Source: Podospora comata (Eukaryota; Ascomycota; Sordariomycetes; Sordariales; Podosporaceae). From it: DNA of 64,000 nucleotides. This document shows, piece by piece, positions 41,379-53,587 of this stretch; the stretch's first letter is position 1; the number at the start of each line of letters is the position of its first letter. Made by a program: the position numbers and the translations under genes. A model generated the notes under the pieces. It did no database searches. It was not told where the DNA came from and was given only the letters and a program-made list of their open reading frames with translations. The stretch is taken from the NCBI GenBank assembly GCA_017354895.1, contig CP071494.1:2170001-2234000 (forward strand), given 5' to 3'.

Positions 41379-43162
41379 GATACCCCCTTTTTTTTTTTTT
41401 GCTTGTGGCTTGATACAAACGGAGAGAATACACCTAGGTACCTACCTGCCTTGTTTACTTATTCGACCTAACACAATCTTTCGAACAACCGATCGATCTA
41501 GCCTACCTACACCACCGCTCCTTTCAACAGACATTATTTTTGCTCGGGGAAAAAAAGCATTGCCTAGGTACCCTACGATGGCTTCTTTCTGTGGTTTAAT
41601 ATTTTGTTCGTTTCGATACGCTTTTTTTACTTTGAGTATAGCACTTGTATAATGTACAGCAAACACGGCTTTTTTTTCCTTTTCGGTTGTATTTTCATGG
41701 CAGGCATGAGGGAAGATGAAGAAGGGCGGGGGGCTCTAAGATAAAAAATGATGGCGTGTGTGCGAGCGGGAAGAGAGAGTGTGTAAAAAGATTGTTGGGA
41801 ATGGTTTTCTTTTTGCAGGTTTCTGTCTTGGGGGTTTGTGGAGGTTGCCAATGGCTCTCTTGGTTTTTTTTTGGGTTGGTGGTGGTGGTGGTGTTTGAGG
41901 AGTTTTGGGGGTTTGTGGTTTGGAGGAGCTTACATTGCTGTCTACCGTTTACCTAGTTTGACAACATATAAGAAGCGTTGTTTAGGCGGAGGGGAACATG
42001 AAATAAAAATTTTTATTTGATATGAGTTTTGTACTGTGGTGTCTATTGGTGGTGATTTGGTGGTGGTTTGTTCTGTATGTTAATATCAGACCGCGGATGA
42101 GTCCATTGCGATGGACTGTGACGAGTTAGAAAAGAAGATTGTTGCGGGTTTTGTATATTTTGGTGACGGGCTGATTGTGGTTTAGTGGAATGTGCTCTCT
42201 ATGGTGGTGTTGTTCAATGTAGGTTAGCAGGCGAGGAGTATTGAAGGTTCGGGTACTTCGTATACAAGATGGACTTCTTGTGCATAGAGAGTCTGGGCGG
42301 AGAGAGATGTATGTTATTGTTGGAGAGTGGTGGGAAGGGGTGATATGTAGTAGATACACAGAGGGCAACAAGTCGATTTCTATTCACCACAGCTATCGCA
42401 ACACGCCAGGGTTTGTTTACTTGATTACACTTCAGGGGTAATCATTCAGGGGCGGCTGCCAAACGAGCACATCCCCATCACCAATCAGACACACGTCGTC
42501 AAGGTACTCATCCTTTTCCTATTGCTAGGATTGATAAAAGAGTCTATATTATCCAAGTTCATGCTCAGCCTGCCCTAAAAAAAACATCAAGACCACCGTA
42601 ATATTCTTTGGAATTTATAAGAGGTCACACAACAAACATGTTCAACAGTTTCGTCTCGAGTCACAACAGCCATCGGACAGTAATCATGAAGTGTAAAAAT
42701 AATCGCTTATTCAATCCCTACCTTACTCCCCAACCTAACCTATCCCCATTGCTGTCTAATGTTTCCCACTCCAAGAGCCTCATACAATACATCTTACAAC
42801 CCCCCTGCCATCCTCACTACCCCAAGCCCCTCCCCCCCCCCTAAAATCACAGCTCCTCATGCTCGCTAATGTGTGTGTGTGTGAGTGTGTCCTCGAAGCC
42901 AAAACTTTGCTCATGATTCCATGTCTTCCTCAAAAACATACCACTATCCATTCCACTTCATGCCCACCATATCAAAACCCCTCCCCCTCCTCCCAAATAC
43001 CCCCCCTTTTCGTCAATTCAATGGCGATACAAAACGCCCAACATATGCAAACCCTGATATCACACCCCCCCCTTCCCCCCGCCATTATCAACAAAACCTC
43101 TATCAAAAGACATGCATGCTCAACCAAGCCAACTTCGATAACAGCTACCCTCCTCCCCCGTG
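41379..43162. other. Intergenic, convergent 3' regions of the Sec7 and WAPL genes
   Basis: About 1.8 kb. T-rich and GT-rich in the first half, with cctaggtacctac motifs near 41431 and 41565. A short hairpin lies at 42100-42117. A GT run is at about 42868-42888. C-rich near 42780-42840. No coding sequence is supported. Confidence 0.5.
42100..42117. other. Perfect 7-bp hairpin
   Basis: agtccat and atggact pair around the loop tgcg. A gcggatga upstream and a ctga at about 42169 give a weak resemblance to box C/D snoRNA ends, with accgc and gtggt able to pair outside them. The C box deviates from consensus, so this is only a note. Confidence 0.2.
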
Positions 43163-45826
43163 TCAATAATTCCTCGCAGCCAACTGCTCACTCAACCCCT
43201 TCAACCTCTCAATCGAACCCCCCCCTTCCCCCCCCTCCCCATTCACCTCCGCCGCCTTGATATGCAGCGCAATAAACTCATTGACCGAATCCAGCAGCGG
43301 CTGCAAGCTTTTCTTGGGGTGCACCCTCACAAACCTCTCCTTGATCGGCTCGTGCAGACACAGATACCCCAATAGTATGCTCAAATACCCCAGCGCCACA
43401 TTCAACTGCGTCTTCTCCATCGAGTCGGCCTACATCCCTCATTGTTAGCAGCCTCGTCAGTGTCTGTAACAAAAAACAAAACTTACATCCGCCATCTTCA
43501 AATGATTATCAGCAAAAACCCCAATCAACCCCTCCAACCCTCCCTCCCCAGCCAGCGTCTCACCCGCAGGCGGGTAGTAAACACAGAAATTAATCATCAC
43601 CCCCAGCATGATAATCAGCCCATCCAGCAGCCCCCGTCCCATAAGCCCCCCCTCCTCCTTCACCTTCACCTCCACCTTCATCACCATCCCAAACGCGCCC
43701 CACGCCCCCCCCGCCAACCTCCCCAGCAGCCCCCTCTCGACAAACAACCGGCACGCGTCAGGGTTGTGATTCGTGACGTTAATCGACGTCCTCAGCACCA
43801 ACCCCTCCAGCTCGTCGCCAAACCCCTCCACCGGCCTGCTCAGCGCCCCGTCCAGCAAGTCCGCCACGATCGGCGCGTATTTCCTCGTCCACCTCGCACT
43901 GAGACGGGAAGACTGCATCGCGTCGAGAGAGAGCCCTTCTACTACGTGGAGAGAGAGCGCAAAATCCCACGAGTTTTCGTGGCCAGGAAAACCCCAGCTG
44001 TCCGGGTTAGACGTCCCGTCCTTAAGGTAACCGAATAAAAGATCAGTGATAGCAGGCGAAAAAAACTCATCCTCCGACACCCGCGTCGACTGCCTAAGCA
44101 AAAGCTCCAGACACTTCAGCGCCAGTGTCCGCGGCGACAACGAGCCCGGCGGCGCTGGTTTCCACGCCGGAAGCTCAAGAACAGAAGCTTTCACTGTCCC
44201 CAAAGTAGTTTGCATATTTTTCGAAACGTTGTGCTTCCTGTCCCTCACCAGCCGACTAATATCTTCTTCCTGATCAAGTAGCCGCTTGAGAAGCGCAGCA
44301 AAACCCTGCGATCGTAACTGCTGAATAAGATGCGCCGAAGGCGACGCCGCCAAAAGTGTAGCGACGATGGCCAGGATAGAATACCCACACACAAGGTCAG
44401 TCTCCTCCCCCAGCGACCGGAACAGAGCCTCATCCCCGCTGTGATCCCGAAACTGGCGCCGAAACTCCTTGGTCTTCATCTTCTGCGCCAGCTCCAGCAA
44501 CGCGCCTTTGCGCAAAGATGAAGTCTTTGGTGACGGAACGCCGATGCGATCAACGATATCACCCATCTCATCAGCATATCGACTATTTGCGCCTGCCTGT
44601 CGCAATTCGTGGATACTCTGAACAGCGCCGCTGTTCCCCAACTCTTCTTCTTCGTCGAGGTAAGCAAACTTGCTGAGGGCGGCGCTTTTGGTGAGCCGCC
44701 CAATGTTGAATAATGCGCCCTTGGACGACATGTCGTCCAGACCACCGCCCAAACCGCCGCTGCCAAACAACGGGTCCTCTTCCGCCAGCATGGACCTCTG
44801 CTGGCTGTAGGTAAACTTGGGTCCCGACTTCCTGGCTGTCAATACCGGACGCGCCATAGTTCTTCCCTTGTCTGCGGGGTCTGGGCTAGAGTCCCGCAGG
44901 GCTGGAGAACGTCTGGTTTTGGAGATGTGTGAGTCTTGCGACGAGAATGCGTCCTCTTCTGATTCACTTTCTTCATCTGCCTGTTCGACCAAGGTGTCAA
45001 TTAACCGCCTCTTCTTCGGAGCCTTTCCTGGCTGACTTTGCGGGATCGATTCGGGTGCTGAGGTGGGCAGAGATGTAGGTTCAATTTCGATCGGAGGCGG
45101 AGGCTTCGAGGAGGATGATCGTGGACCAGAAAGGCGTATTGGAATCTGCGTCTTCTCGGGCTCGGGCTTTTTGGAGGATTTATTTTTTGTACCAACGCTT
45201 AGGTTCTTCAAGATCTTGGTGGTCTTCACTGAAAAGAGAGGCGCAGCGGGCGGTGGGGCATCCTGCATATGGACATCTCGCTCAGGTGTCTGTCGAGATC
45301 TGGGGACCACCGAGGATCTATCTTTCGGGCCTGATCGCCGAGTGACAGGTTCAGGAGAGGGTGCCTTTTCAGGGGATAATTCTGGTGTTGAGTAGGGAAG
45401 CGAGGTCTTGCTCGTCCTTTCTGACTGCACACGAGCTAGCCTCCTCTTCTTGGGCCGAGTGTCCTCTTCAGGTTCATCTTCAATGGCGTAGATATCGTAA
45501 GGATCAGGTAGGGGCTGACTGTGAGAGACATCGGAAGGTTTCGAAGATGCGTCACGGCCAGCTTTACGTATGTTTTGTAATTTCCCCTTGCTGGAGACGA
45601 GGGTGCGGGAGGCAGAGGCAGAGGCAGACGCAGGCGCAGGCGAAGGCTCAGGTGAGGTTGTGGGTGACTTGTTGAGAGAGGACACGCTGGGAACGATGGG
45701 CGCAGACTCGGCATGCCTGAGGGTGCCAACGGCGGAAGCTTTGGGTCTTCTTCGTGCAAGTTTGCCATAAGTGGTGACCTTTTTCTGGGGCGCATAGCCA
45801 AAGTCAGTCTCACTGGTGCTGGCCAT
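43163..45826 (-). CDS. WAPL: Wings apart-like cohesin-release factor
   Basis: WAPL/Rad61-type protein, which opens the cohesin ring and counters sister-chromatid cohesion. Minus-strand exons 45826-43487 and 43429-43163, over a 57-nt intron (donor gtaagt, acceptor tgtag), give 868 aa. The start ATG at 45826 has context cactATGgcc; an in-frame ATG at 45895 would add 23 residues. An early KKVTTYGKLARRRPKASAVG block fits fungal WAPL proteins. The N-terminal 350 residues are Ser/Pro/Lys-rich. The helical WAPL domain covers about 370-860, including SIHELRQAGANSRYADEMGD, LCVYYPPAGE-like FCVYYPPAGETLAGEGG and, after the intron, QLNVALGYLSILLGYLCLHE. The final residues are QLAARNY. Confidence 0.88.
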
Positions 45827-47020
45827 AGTGAAGGACGGTAGAGAAGGAGGCGTCGCTGGAGGCTGCGGTTCAAAAAAAGAAAAAGAAAAATGCAAGTGAT
45901 GCCGGGAAAATCAAAAGTGTCAGTGGGACATTCCAAGTTGGTCTTGCGATGCGGTGTCAATGCCGCTGGGCGAGAGAGCTCAGAGGCTGTGTGAACTGTT
46001 TGGGTTCGGTCCGCGTCCTGACAATGAACTCAATGCGACCAGCCCCCAGACTCAACTGCCACGGTGTGTGCGAAGACTGAGATTTTCAAACAAAGACAAC
46101 TGCTCCTGGGTGACGTAGGTAGTGGCCGGCTGTGATTTGGCCGGGAGCAAAAGCCGTTGAGAGTGGAAAATTGGAAGATGGGATAACTGCAATTGCTCAT
46201 GGGCAGCAGCAGACGCGTTCACGACTTGGTTGTTCATGAGGCTTCATTGTTTTTGGAAACAAGCACCAACCCCACATCTTGTCTCTTGAACTCCCAGTCT
46301 CCCGTTGCCGGCCCCCAGCGCCACCCTGCATTGTAGCCCGTGCCCCCCTTTCTTGGCACCCAGCCTTTCAAAGGAAGGTCGAGACCTCTCCAGCTCTCTT
46401 GCGCCTCCATCAACATGGAGGGGATCTTTCGTCTCAATTCTCGGGAAAATTGGCCTAATTTTGTGCCTGAAAGAATCTGTAGCACTAGCTTTGCAAACAA
46501 AGAACCAGGTTTCAAGATTTTATTTAGATTACTGAGAGTGAGGACATGAAGCAAGAGCAAGTGACCATCAAGTCCAAGTCTACATATCATATCGTTCATC
46601 TTATCTTATCCAAGCATAGCCCCTCCAAGCACATGATAGGATTCTCAACCCCGCAGTTATCTCTGTCAAGAAAAGACCCCAAACCAAAAGAGCACACAAC
46701 AAACTCCAATGTCTCAACCCTCCACAGCTATCCATGACTAAAAGCTCTTTGCAGCTATCACTGTCATGTGGCGTCCACCTGCTTGATCAACCCTATCCAC
46801 GATGTCTTCCAACGGTCAGGTGGGGTCTGGAGACAACTGCAGCCAGGGGTTTTCTGCCATCTGGTGTCATGGTATAGGAAGAAGCTTGCCTTGAGAGAGG
46901 GGCAAAAAACCGTTTGTAGTTCCAATCCACCGAGTATTTAGGATCAAGGTTACCTACCTTAAATCCTCGTGTGCTCAGCTTCCCAATCCATAAGCTCCGG
47001 GTCCCCTTTGTCCCCCCCCC

Positions 47021-47067
<47 letters not shown>

Positions 47068-47343
47068 GATCCCAATTAACCTCATCCGTCTGATACAAGG
47101 GCCCCTCGCTTTCCCTCTCCTCCTCCTCGGAAGCACCTTACATTTCAAGGGTGATTCCCGGCATATCCTACCTGCAAAATACTTTTGCCCAGGGTGGAGT
47201 TCACCTTATCTCCGCACACCTGTTTACAATCGAGCTCTACTCAACTTACTTTCCCGTTCTCATAATCCCTTATTGTAGACATACGCTTTTTTTCCCTCTA
47301 AACATCACACCTACCTCCCATATACCTCAATCCCACACACTCA
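45827..47343. other. Divergent promoter region of WAPL and FUR1
   Basis: About 1.5 kb between divergent starts. It includes a CA then GA microsatellite at 47021-47063 and a C/T-rich leader before FUR1. No additional gene is supported. Confidence 0.5.
47021..47063. repeat. (CA)n-(GA)n compound microsatellite
   Basis: A short ca run is followed directly by a ga run of about 30 bp, 280 bp upstream of the FUR1 start codon. Confidence 0.95.
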
Positions 47344-48258
<915 letters not shown>

Positions 48259-48598
48259 AGAACTCAATGTAGCAAAACATCACCAACAAATAAAACACGC
48301 TCACACAAAAAAAAAAGCCGATATATACGAGGCCAAAGCAAATCATGATGTTTTTGCTTGTCTTGAAAAGGAAAAGCATCGTAGATATTAATATTTTCCA
48401 CACCCGCCGACAGATTTTATGCCTCCTCTGCCTCAAATACTTTGTCGCCATGATATGATTGATTGATCGATTGATTGCCCCCCCAACCATACATTTATTT
48501 CCCTGTTTCCCAATTCCCATCCCCCCCCCTCCAAAAAAAAAAAATTAGACCACCAAATCTTGTCGTAGCAAAACAAACAAAACCCAGGAAGAGAGATT
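48259..48598. other. Intergenic, convergent 3' regions of FUR1 and ELF1
   Basis: 340 bases with A-runs at 48308-48316 and 48533-48544. Nothing else seen. Confidence 0.6.
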
Positions 48599-49062
48599 TC
48601 ACTCATAGTCATCATCATCCGGTATCACATCCCCATAACCATCCTCGTCGTCATCGGCCTCGACTCGTCGGGCTGCCCGCCCCCCACTATTACTTGATCG
48701 CCCGCCGGCGGCGGCGGCCTTTGCCTTCTCGCTGTTTTCTTGGGCGACGGCGTCGGCTGCGTCGACCCATTCGGCGTAGACGTCGACAGGGGCGGAGAGG
48801 TAGTTGATGCCGCACTGGAAGTGCTGGCCGCAGATCTTGCAGTCAAGGGAGCCGACGCCGGCTTTCTTGTCAACCTTGACGGAGACGGCCTTTTCGTGAT
48901 TGCAGAAGAGGCAGGTGAAGACTGAGGGGAGGGGTTCGTTCTATAAAGGGGTGTGGGGGGAGGGGTTGTTAGGTATCATGCGCAAGGTTGGATTAGAGAG
49001 AGATGGATGCGTACCCTGCGAGGGCCGGTTGGCTTTCTGGTGGCCTTTTTGCGCTTGCCCAT
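48599..49062 (-). CDS. ELF1: Transcription elongation factor 1 (zinc-ribbon)
   Basis: Small chromatin-associated elongation factor that travels with RNA polymerase II. Minus-strand exons 49062-49015 and 48940-48599, over a 74-nt intron (donor gtacgc, acceptor tatag), give 129 aa. The N-terminus [16 protein letters not shown] is the conserved basic tail. The zinc ribbon has TCLFCNH (Cys26, Cys29) and DCKICGQ (Cys50, Cys53), and the following [20 protein letters not shown] is the family signature. The C-terminus is acidic ([18 protein letters not shown]), as in fungal Elf1. It sits between FUR1 and URC1 on the opposite strand. Confidence 0.95.
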
Positions 49063-50406
49063 TGTTTCTGGTGGTTACCCGGGGGGTTGAAGAGGGAGGT
49101 CGGTTGCGCGATTGAATTGATGCTTTCGCTGGGTTTGTGCGAGGATGCGCCGGGGGTTTTATGGGTGTGTTATTTGGAGAGAGTTTGATGCAGAAAGGGT
49201 GATGTGATAGGGGGATATATGGATTGATTTGGATTCTCAACAGGCTTCGGTCATCGCCTAACAATCAAGCTCCATGTTCTCATGCGCTGGAGACGCGTCG
49301 GATTAAATTGCCCCGCTAATCTCAAAGTGGAGCGTGCTGCTACATGCGAGTTACGGTGTGCGGTGAAGTGAAGTAAGGTGTGGCGAGGTGAAAAAAGAAG
49401 GTTCAAGGTGAAGGCTTCACTTTGACAAGGCTCCCCTGATCTCCACCGGGTTTGCCAAGCGGGGCCAAGAAGGGTCGGACTTCTAATCTGTGGCCCGTGC
49501 CCTCGATAAACCTCCGTGGTTGTCGGGTCCACACCACCCGTCTCGGCGAGAGGGGAGCTCTTGACCTTCCTCTAACTTGGAGTGATCATCGACCTTGCAG
49601 TGTTCGTCCCAGGATGCTGTTGTGAAGTATGTTGTGAAGAGGTTATGCTTCTCTTATCTAATCCAACAGAAGCTGTCTGTCTCACCAACAGAAGCCAACA
49701 AGACACCGGTCTCCTTCCCCTCGCCGTCAGCTGACCTTCCTGTGGCTTTACCTCCCGTTCCCGTTATTGGTTCTCTATCATCTCCAGAGACGTGTCCGCC
49801 TTCCAAACCCAGTTCCGTGATATCCACAGCGGCAGACGATCCGATTGCGGTGCCCCGCCTCCGCCGGCCTCCCGGAGTGGAGCAAGACGTGGAAGCACAA
49901 GCACAACGACAGCGATTACAGGGGTCGACGCAAGCACTACCGGAACGCCAACACACGGCCAGCCAGCTTGCACTATTATCGATCACCTGCCATTCTCCCC
50001 GACCGCCCGGTGATACCAGCTTCTGGGGGTCGAAGCGGCCCAAGCCCCGTCCAATGACGCCGGTTTCTTTATCACGGGGTCTCACCCGAGCTCCGGAACC
50101 TGCCACATTCCGATGTGTTTGTCTCATTACCAACCGTTTTATATACTAGAATACTAGTTGCCCGCACCGGGTTTCACTTGACTGCTCAGTGTTCTCTGTC
50201 TCCTGTCTGTCTACGGGCTTGTGTGTATCGTGACCAAACCGCTACAGAACCCTACCTATCTTTTTTGATCCCGAAGATCTCGCTCCCTCCACCAGGGCTT
50301 TGTTGTTTTTTTGTGTCCCGTTCCATCCTCGGCTTCTAGATTGGTAGCACTTTACCTCAGCTGTAGCTCCATCTCCCTACCTACGTTCCGCAAAACTACT
50401 TTCACG
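49063..50406. other. Divergent promoter region of ELF1 and URC1
   Basis: About 1.34 kb between divergent starts. Open frames on both strands at about 49595-50149 are Pro/Ser-rich and match nothing known. The last 200 bases are the pyrimidine-rich leader of URC1. Confidence 0.5.
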
Positions 50407-52744
50407 ATGGGCTCAGCATCAACAAACATGGACGACCTAAAGGAAGCCCTCCAGTCCATCTCCCAAACCCAAACCGCCCTCCTCACCGCCGTCCAATCCA
50501 TCGCCGACCGAGTCAACACCCTCGAGAAGAAAGACACTTCCTCTTCTTCCCCGCCCTCCGCCCAAGCCCTCGACCGGTCCGCAACCCCCTTGAAAACAGG
50601 CTTCACCCAAACCCCAACCAGCGAACTCCCCGCCGAAGCAGGCACCCAAACCCCCACCGCCACCGCCCCTACCTCCCCGGCGGCCACCGCCTCGAAGCAA
50701 TTCACCTCGCGTGTAATCCTCACAACCGTACGTTTCCCCCCCCTTCCCCCCTCTAACCACCCCCCTTAACTAACAAGAAACCAAAAAAAAGTACCCCCAC
50801 CAAATCGGCATCTCCCCCCTCCCCCTCCACTGGGGCGCTCCCGACCCCCTGTCCCGAGGCCCAGTAACAGTCTCCCGCTCCCCCTCCACCATCGGCCGCC
50901 GAAACGCAATCGGCGCCCACGGAGGCTCCTACTCCATCTACTACGCCCTCGCCCTCGCCTCGGGCGAGCTCCCCCACAACCACAAGCCCGATTACACCAA
51001 CACCGAACCCGCCGTGTCCATCGGACCGTTCCCCCAGTGGGGCGACAAGAAGAAGATTGTGGCTATGGATCCGTGGGGGCATTTAGTGCCCTGGACGCAC
51101 AAGGAGTTGATGGAAAGGGAAGGGGTTGACCTGCGGCCTACGATTGCGGTTACAAAGGCGCATATGACGCTTCCGGAGCTGGAGGAGAGCGTAAGGAGTG
51201 GGAGGTTGAGGCCGGATGGCAAGGTTTGTTTGAATGGACGGGGGGAGTTGGCTGTGACCAAGTTTGCGGTGGAGCCGGTTTGGTACTTGCCGGGGGTTGC
51301 GGAGAGGTTTGGGATTGAGGAGGGGGTGTTGAGGAGGAGTTTGTTTGAGGAGACGGGGGGGATGTATCCTGAGGTATGTGAAAAGAGGGGAGTAAAAAGG
51401 GGCGAGAAAGGCTGACAAAAGGGGGGGGTGGGGTTGGGAAGTTGATCACTAGGTCGGATATCAAGGTGTTTTTGCCGCCTATTGGTGAGTTTTGCTCCAA
51501 CGGAGAGAGATGGTGGGACAAGTACTGACAGGTGACGGTTGCTGGTTTACAGGTGGCTTGACGGTGTATGTCTTTGGCGACCCGGCGAATATGTCTGACC
51601 CGTCCAAGAGGTTGGCTTTGCGGATCCATGACGAGGTATGACAACCACAAAACAACCCAACCCAACCGGCTATCCACGGCCGGTCATCAGTTGTTGTTGT
51701 TGTTGTTGTCATTATGATATTTGTTATTGCCGTGCTGACACCCTGTCCCCCTCATCTCACAGTGCAATGGCAGCGACGTCTTCGGCTCCGACATTTGCAC
51801 CTGCAGGCCCTACCTGATCTTTGGCATCGAGGAAGCCGTCAAGGAGGCACAGAATGGTGGCAGTGGTGTGGTGATTTACTTTCGCAAGGAGGGCAGAGCG
51901 CTGGGTGAGGTTACAAAGGTATGTCATGTTGCGCAAAAAAAAAAAACTGCATTTTTTCTCTCCGATGTCGTTTTGTTTTGTTACAGTTCAACAAGAAAGG
52001 GGGGTTTTAAAGCTGACATGGAACGGAAATGTAGTACCGTAAGTTTTGCATCTTTCCCAGTGAAATCCTGCTTTGGTGGTGTACCGGTTGCCTCCTTTTC
52101 TCGGAGAGAAGATCCTCTTTGTGTCAGTGAGAGAGTGTATTGGTCTGACCTGATCTGCAAATGCCGGTAGTGGTGTACAACGCGCGCAAACGCGGGGAGG
52201 ATCGGGCATCCGATTACTTCAAGAGGACGGAGAACATTGCTGGTGTGAAGGACATGCGGTTCCAGGCGTTGATGCCGGATATTCTGCACTGGCTTGGGAT
52301 CACCAAGATTGACAGGATGCTCAGCATGAGCAAGTAAGTCTCCCTTTCCCCCCTTTTCCCTCACGTTTGCCGAGATCCTGGGGGAAGAATGGAAGGTTGA
52401 TATGAATTCTTTTCGATTTGCAGCATGAAACACGATGCGATTGTTGGTCAAGGGTGAGTTTTACAGAGTTCTTTTTCTTTTTCTCTCTCTTTCCATGGGA
52501 TTCACTTGGACACAAAGAATGTCTGAGGTTATCGGAAAAAACGGACACTCCGGGAATCTGGTGACTGGTTGCTAATCGTGAGATCGTGATCTTGTGTATT
52601 TTAGTATACCTATTCATGAACGGGTTGAGCTTCCTGAAGAGTTGATCCCGGCCGATTCGAGGGTTGAGATTGATGCGAAGATTACTGCTGGTATGAGACA
52701 TTCCCTATCATCATCTGGTGTTGCTGTGGGACAGTAACGTGGTG

Positions 52745-52778
<34 letters not shown>

Positions 52779-52963
52779 CCCGGCAGAAAGCTAACTTGCT
52801 GGTTAGGATATTTCACGACAGGTCACCGAATGACTGATGACGAGCTAAAGGCTGTTCAAGGCCGGATATGGGAAGAGTAAGTCGCGAATGAAGCCATTCC
52901 CCGGGCCGTTTGTCGCTGTGAGAGGTGTGGCTGACACAAAGATACAACAGTATTGACCACTAG
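50407..52963 (+). CDS. URC1: GTP cyclohydrolase II-like protein Urc1 (uracil catabolism)
   Basis: Member of the GTP cyclohydrolase II-like family with its own N-terminal domain, needed for the URC pyrimidine-degradation pathway first defined in Lachancea kluyveri. Eleven exons: 50407-50727, 50792-51373, 51442-51484, 51553-51635, 51763-51918, 52035-52038, 52171-52333, 52424-52453, 52605-52690, 52807-52876 and 52951-52963, giving 516 aa. The joined frame reads the N-terminal domain (YPHQIGISPLPLHWGAPDPL, NAIGAHGGSYSIYYALALAS) and then the RibA-like part: zinc-site ECNGSDVFGSDICTCRPYL and EGRALGEVTKYLVYNARKR. Later blocks are MRFQALMPDILHWLGITKID and MSNMKHDAIVGQGIPIHERV. Residues 1-100 hold a short coiled coil and a Ser/Pro/Thr linker. 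Intron 9 contains a GT repeat. The chemical step is not settled; the family role is genetic. Confidence 0.92.
52035..52038 (+). other. 4-nt microexon of URC1
   Basis: The bases tacc lie between aaatgtag and gtaagt. They supply Tyr396 and the first base of Leu397, making EVTKYLVYNARKR. Direct joining of exons 5 and 7 would shift the frame, so an insert of this phase is required. Confidence 0.82.
52743..52777. repeat. (GT)n repeat inside a URC1 intron
   Basis: About 35 bp of gt-type repeat in the intron between exons 9 and 10, well clear of the donor and acceptor. Confidence 0.9.
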
Positions 52964-53556
52964 AAGAAGAAGAGCAATGCGGCGCGCCCGCCTCTTCTTG
53001 GTTTTGGGAAGGAAGCTTGGGGGAGGTGTTCCAATGGTCGGGAAAGGTGATTGTCTGACAGAAAAGAGCCTTTTGGGAAAAGATCACGTTAGACCATGTA
53101 CCTCGATTTTTACTTGAGGTTGCGGGGGGAGGGGGATGGAAGATGAGTAATGTGATTTGTTGAACCAATACCGTTAGAGTCTTGAGGCACGAGGACTTGG
53201 GTTTTAGTGTTTTTGTCCAAAAGAGAAAGCCGTTTGTGCTCAAGTTAGGCTGCTTCTCGGTCTGATGTTTGTTTATTAGTAGTGCGTTAGATATCGCAAC
53301 ATTATCCTCCAACCAGAAAAATCACGCTGTTTTTTAGATAACGCCCCCACGAGGAGGAAATTAGGAAGAGCAAATAGGAAGATGGGGTGAAGAAAAGAAA
53401 AGATGTCAAAATTTTTGGACTGTCACGCGGACGGTGGTGAGGTCTGTACGACGAATGAGTTTGGTGATCTACATGCCTACAGCCATAGGAGAGGGAAAAG
53501 GGCGCGACAATGGGATGTCACGTCACCGAGCATGAACAAGCATCCGATTTCTCAGC

Positions 53557-53587
<31 letters not shown>

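Noticed and set aside
42090-42135. Possible hammerhead ribozyme (atgagtcc hairpin ggac)
   Set aside because: The core lacks the ctgatga box (reads cggatga) and the gaaa box is not directly after stem II.
49595-50149. 185-codon plus-strand open frame upstream of URC1
   Set aside because: Pro/Ser/Gln-rich without family match; the opposite strand is open as well, and it lies in the ELF1/URC1 promoter region.
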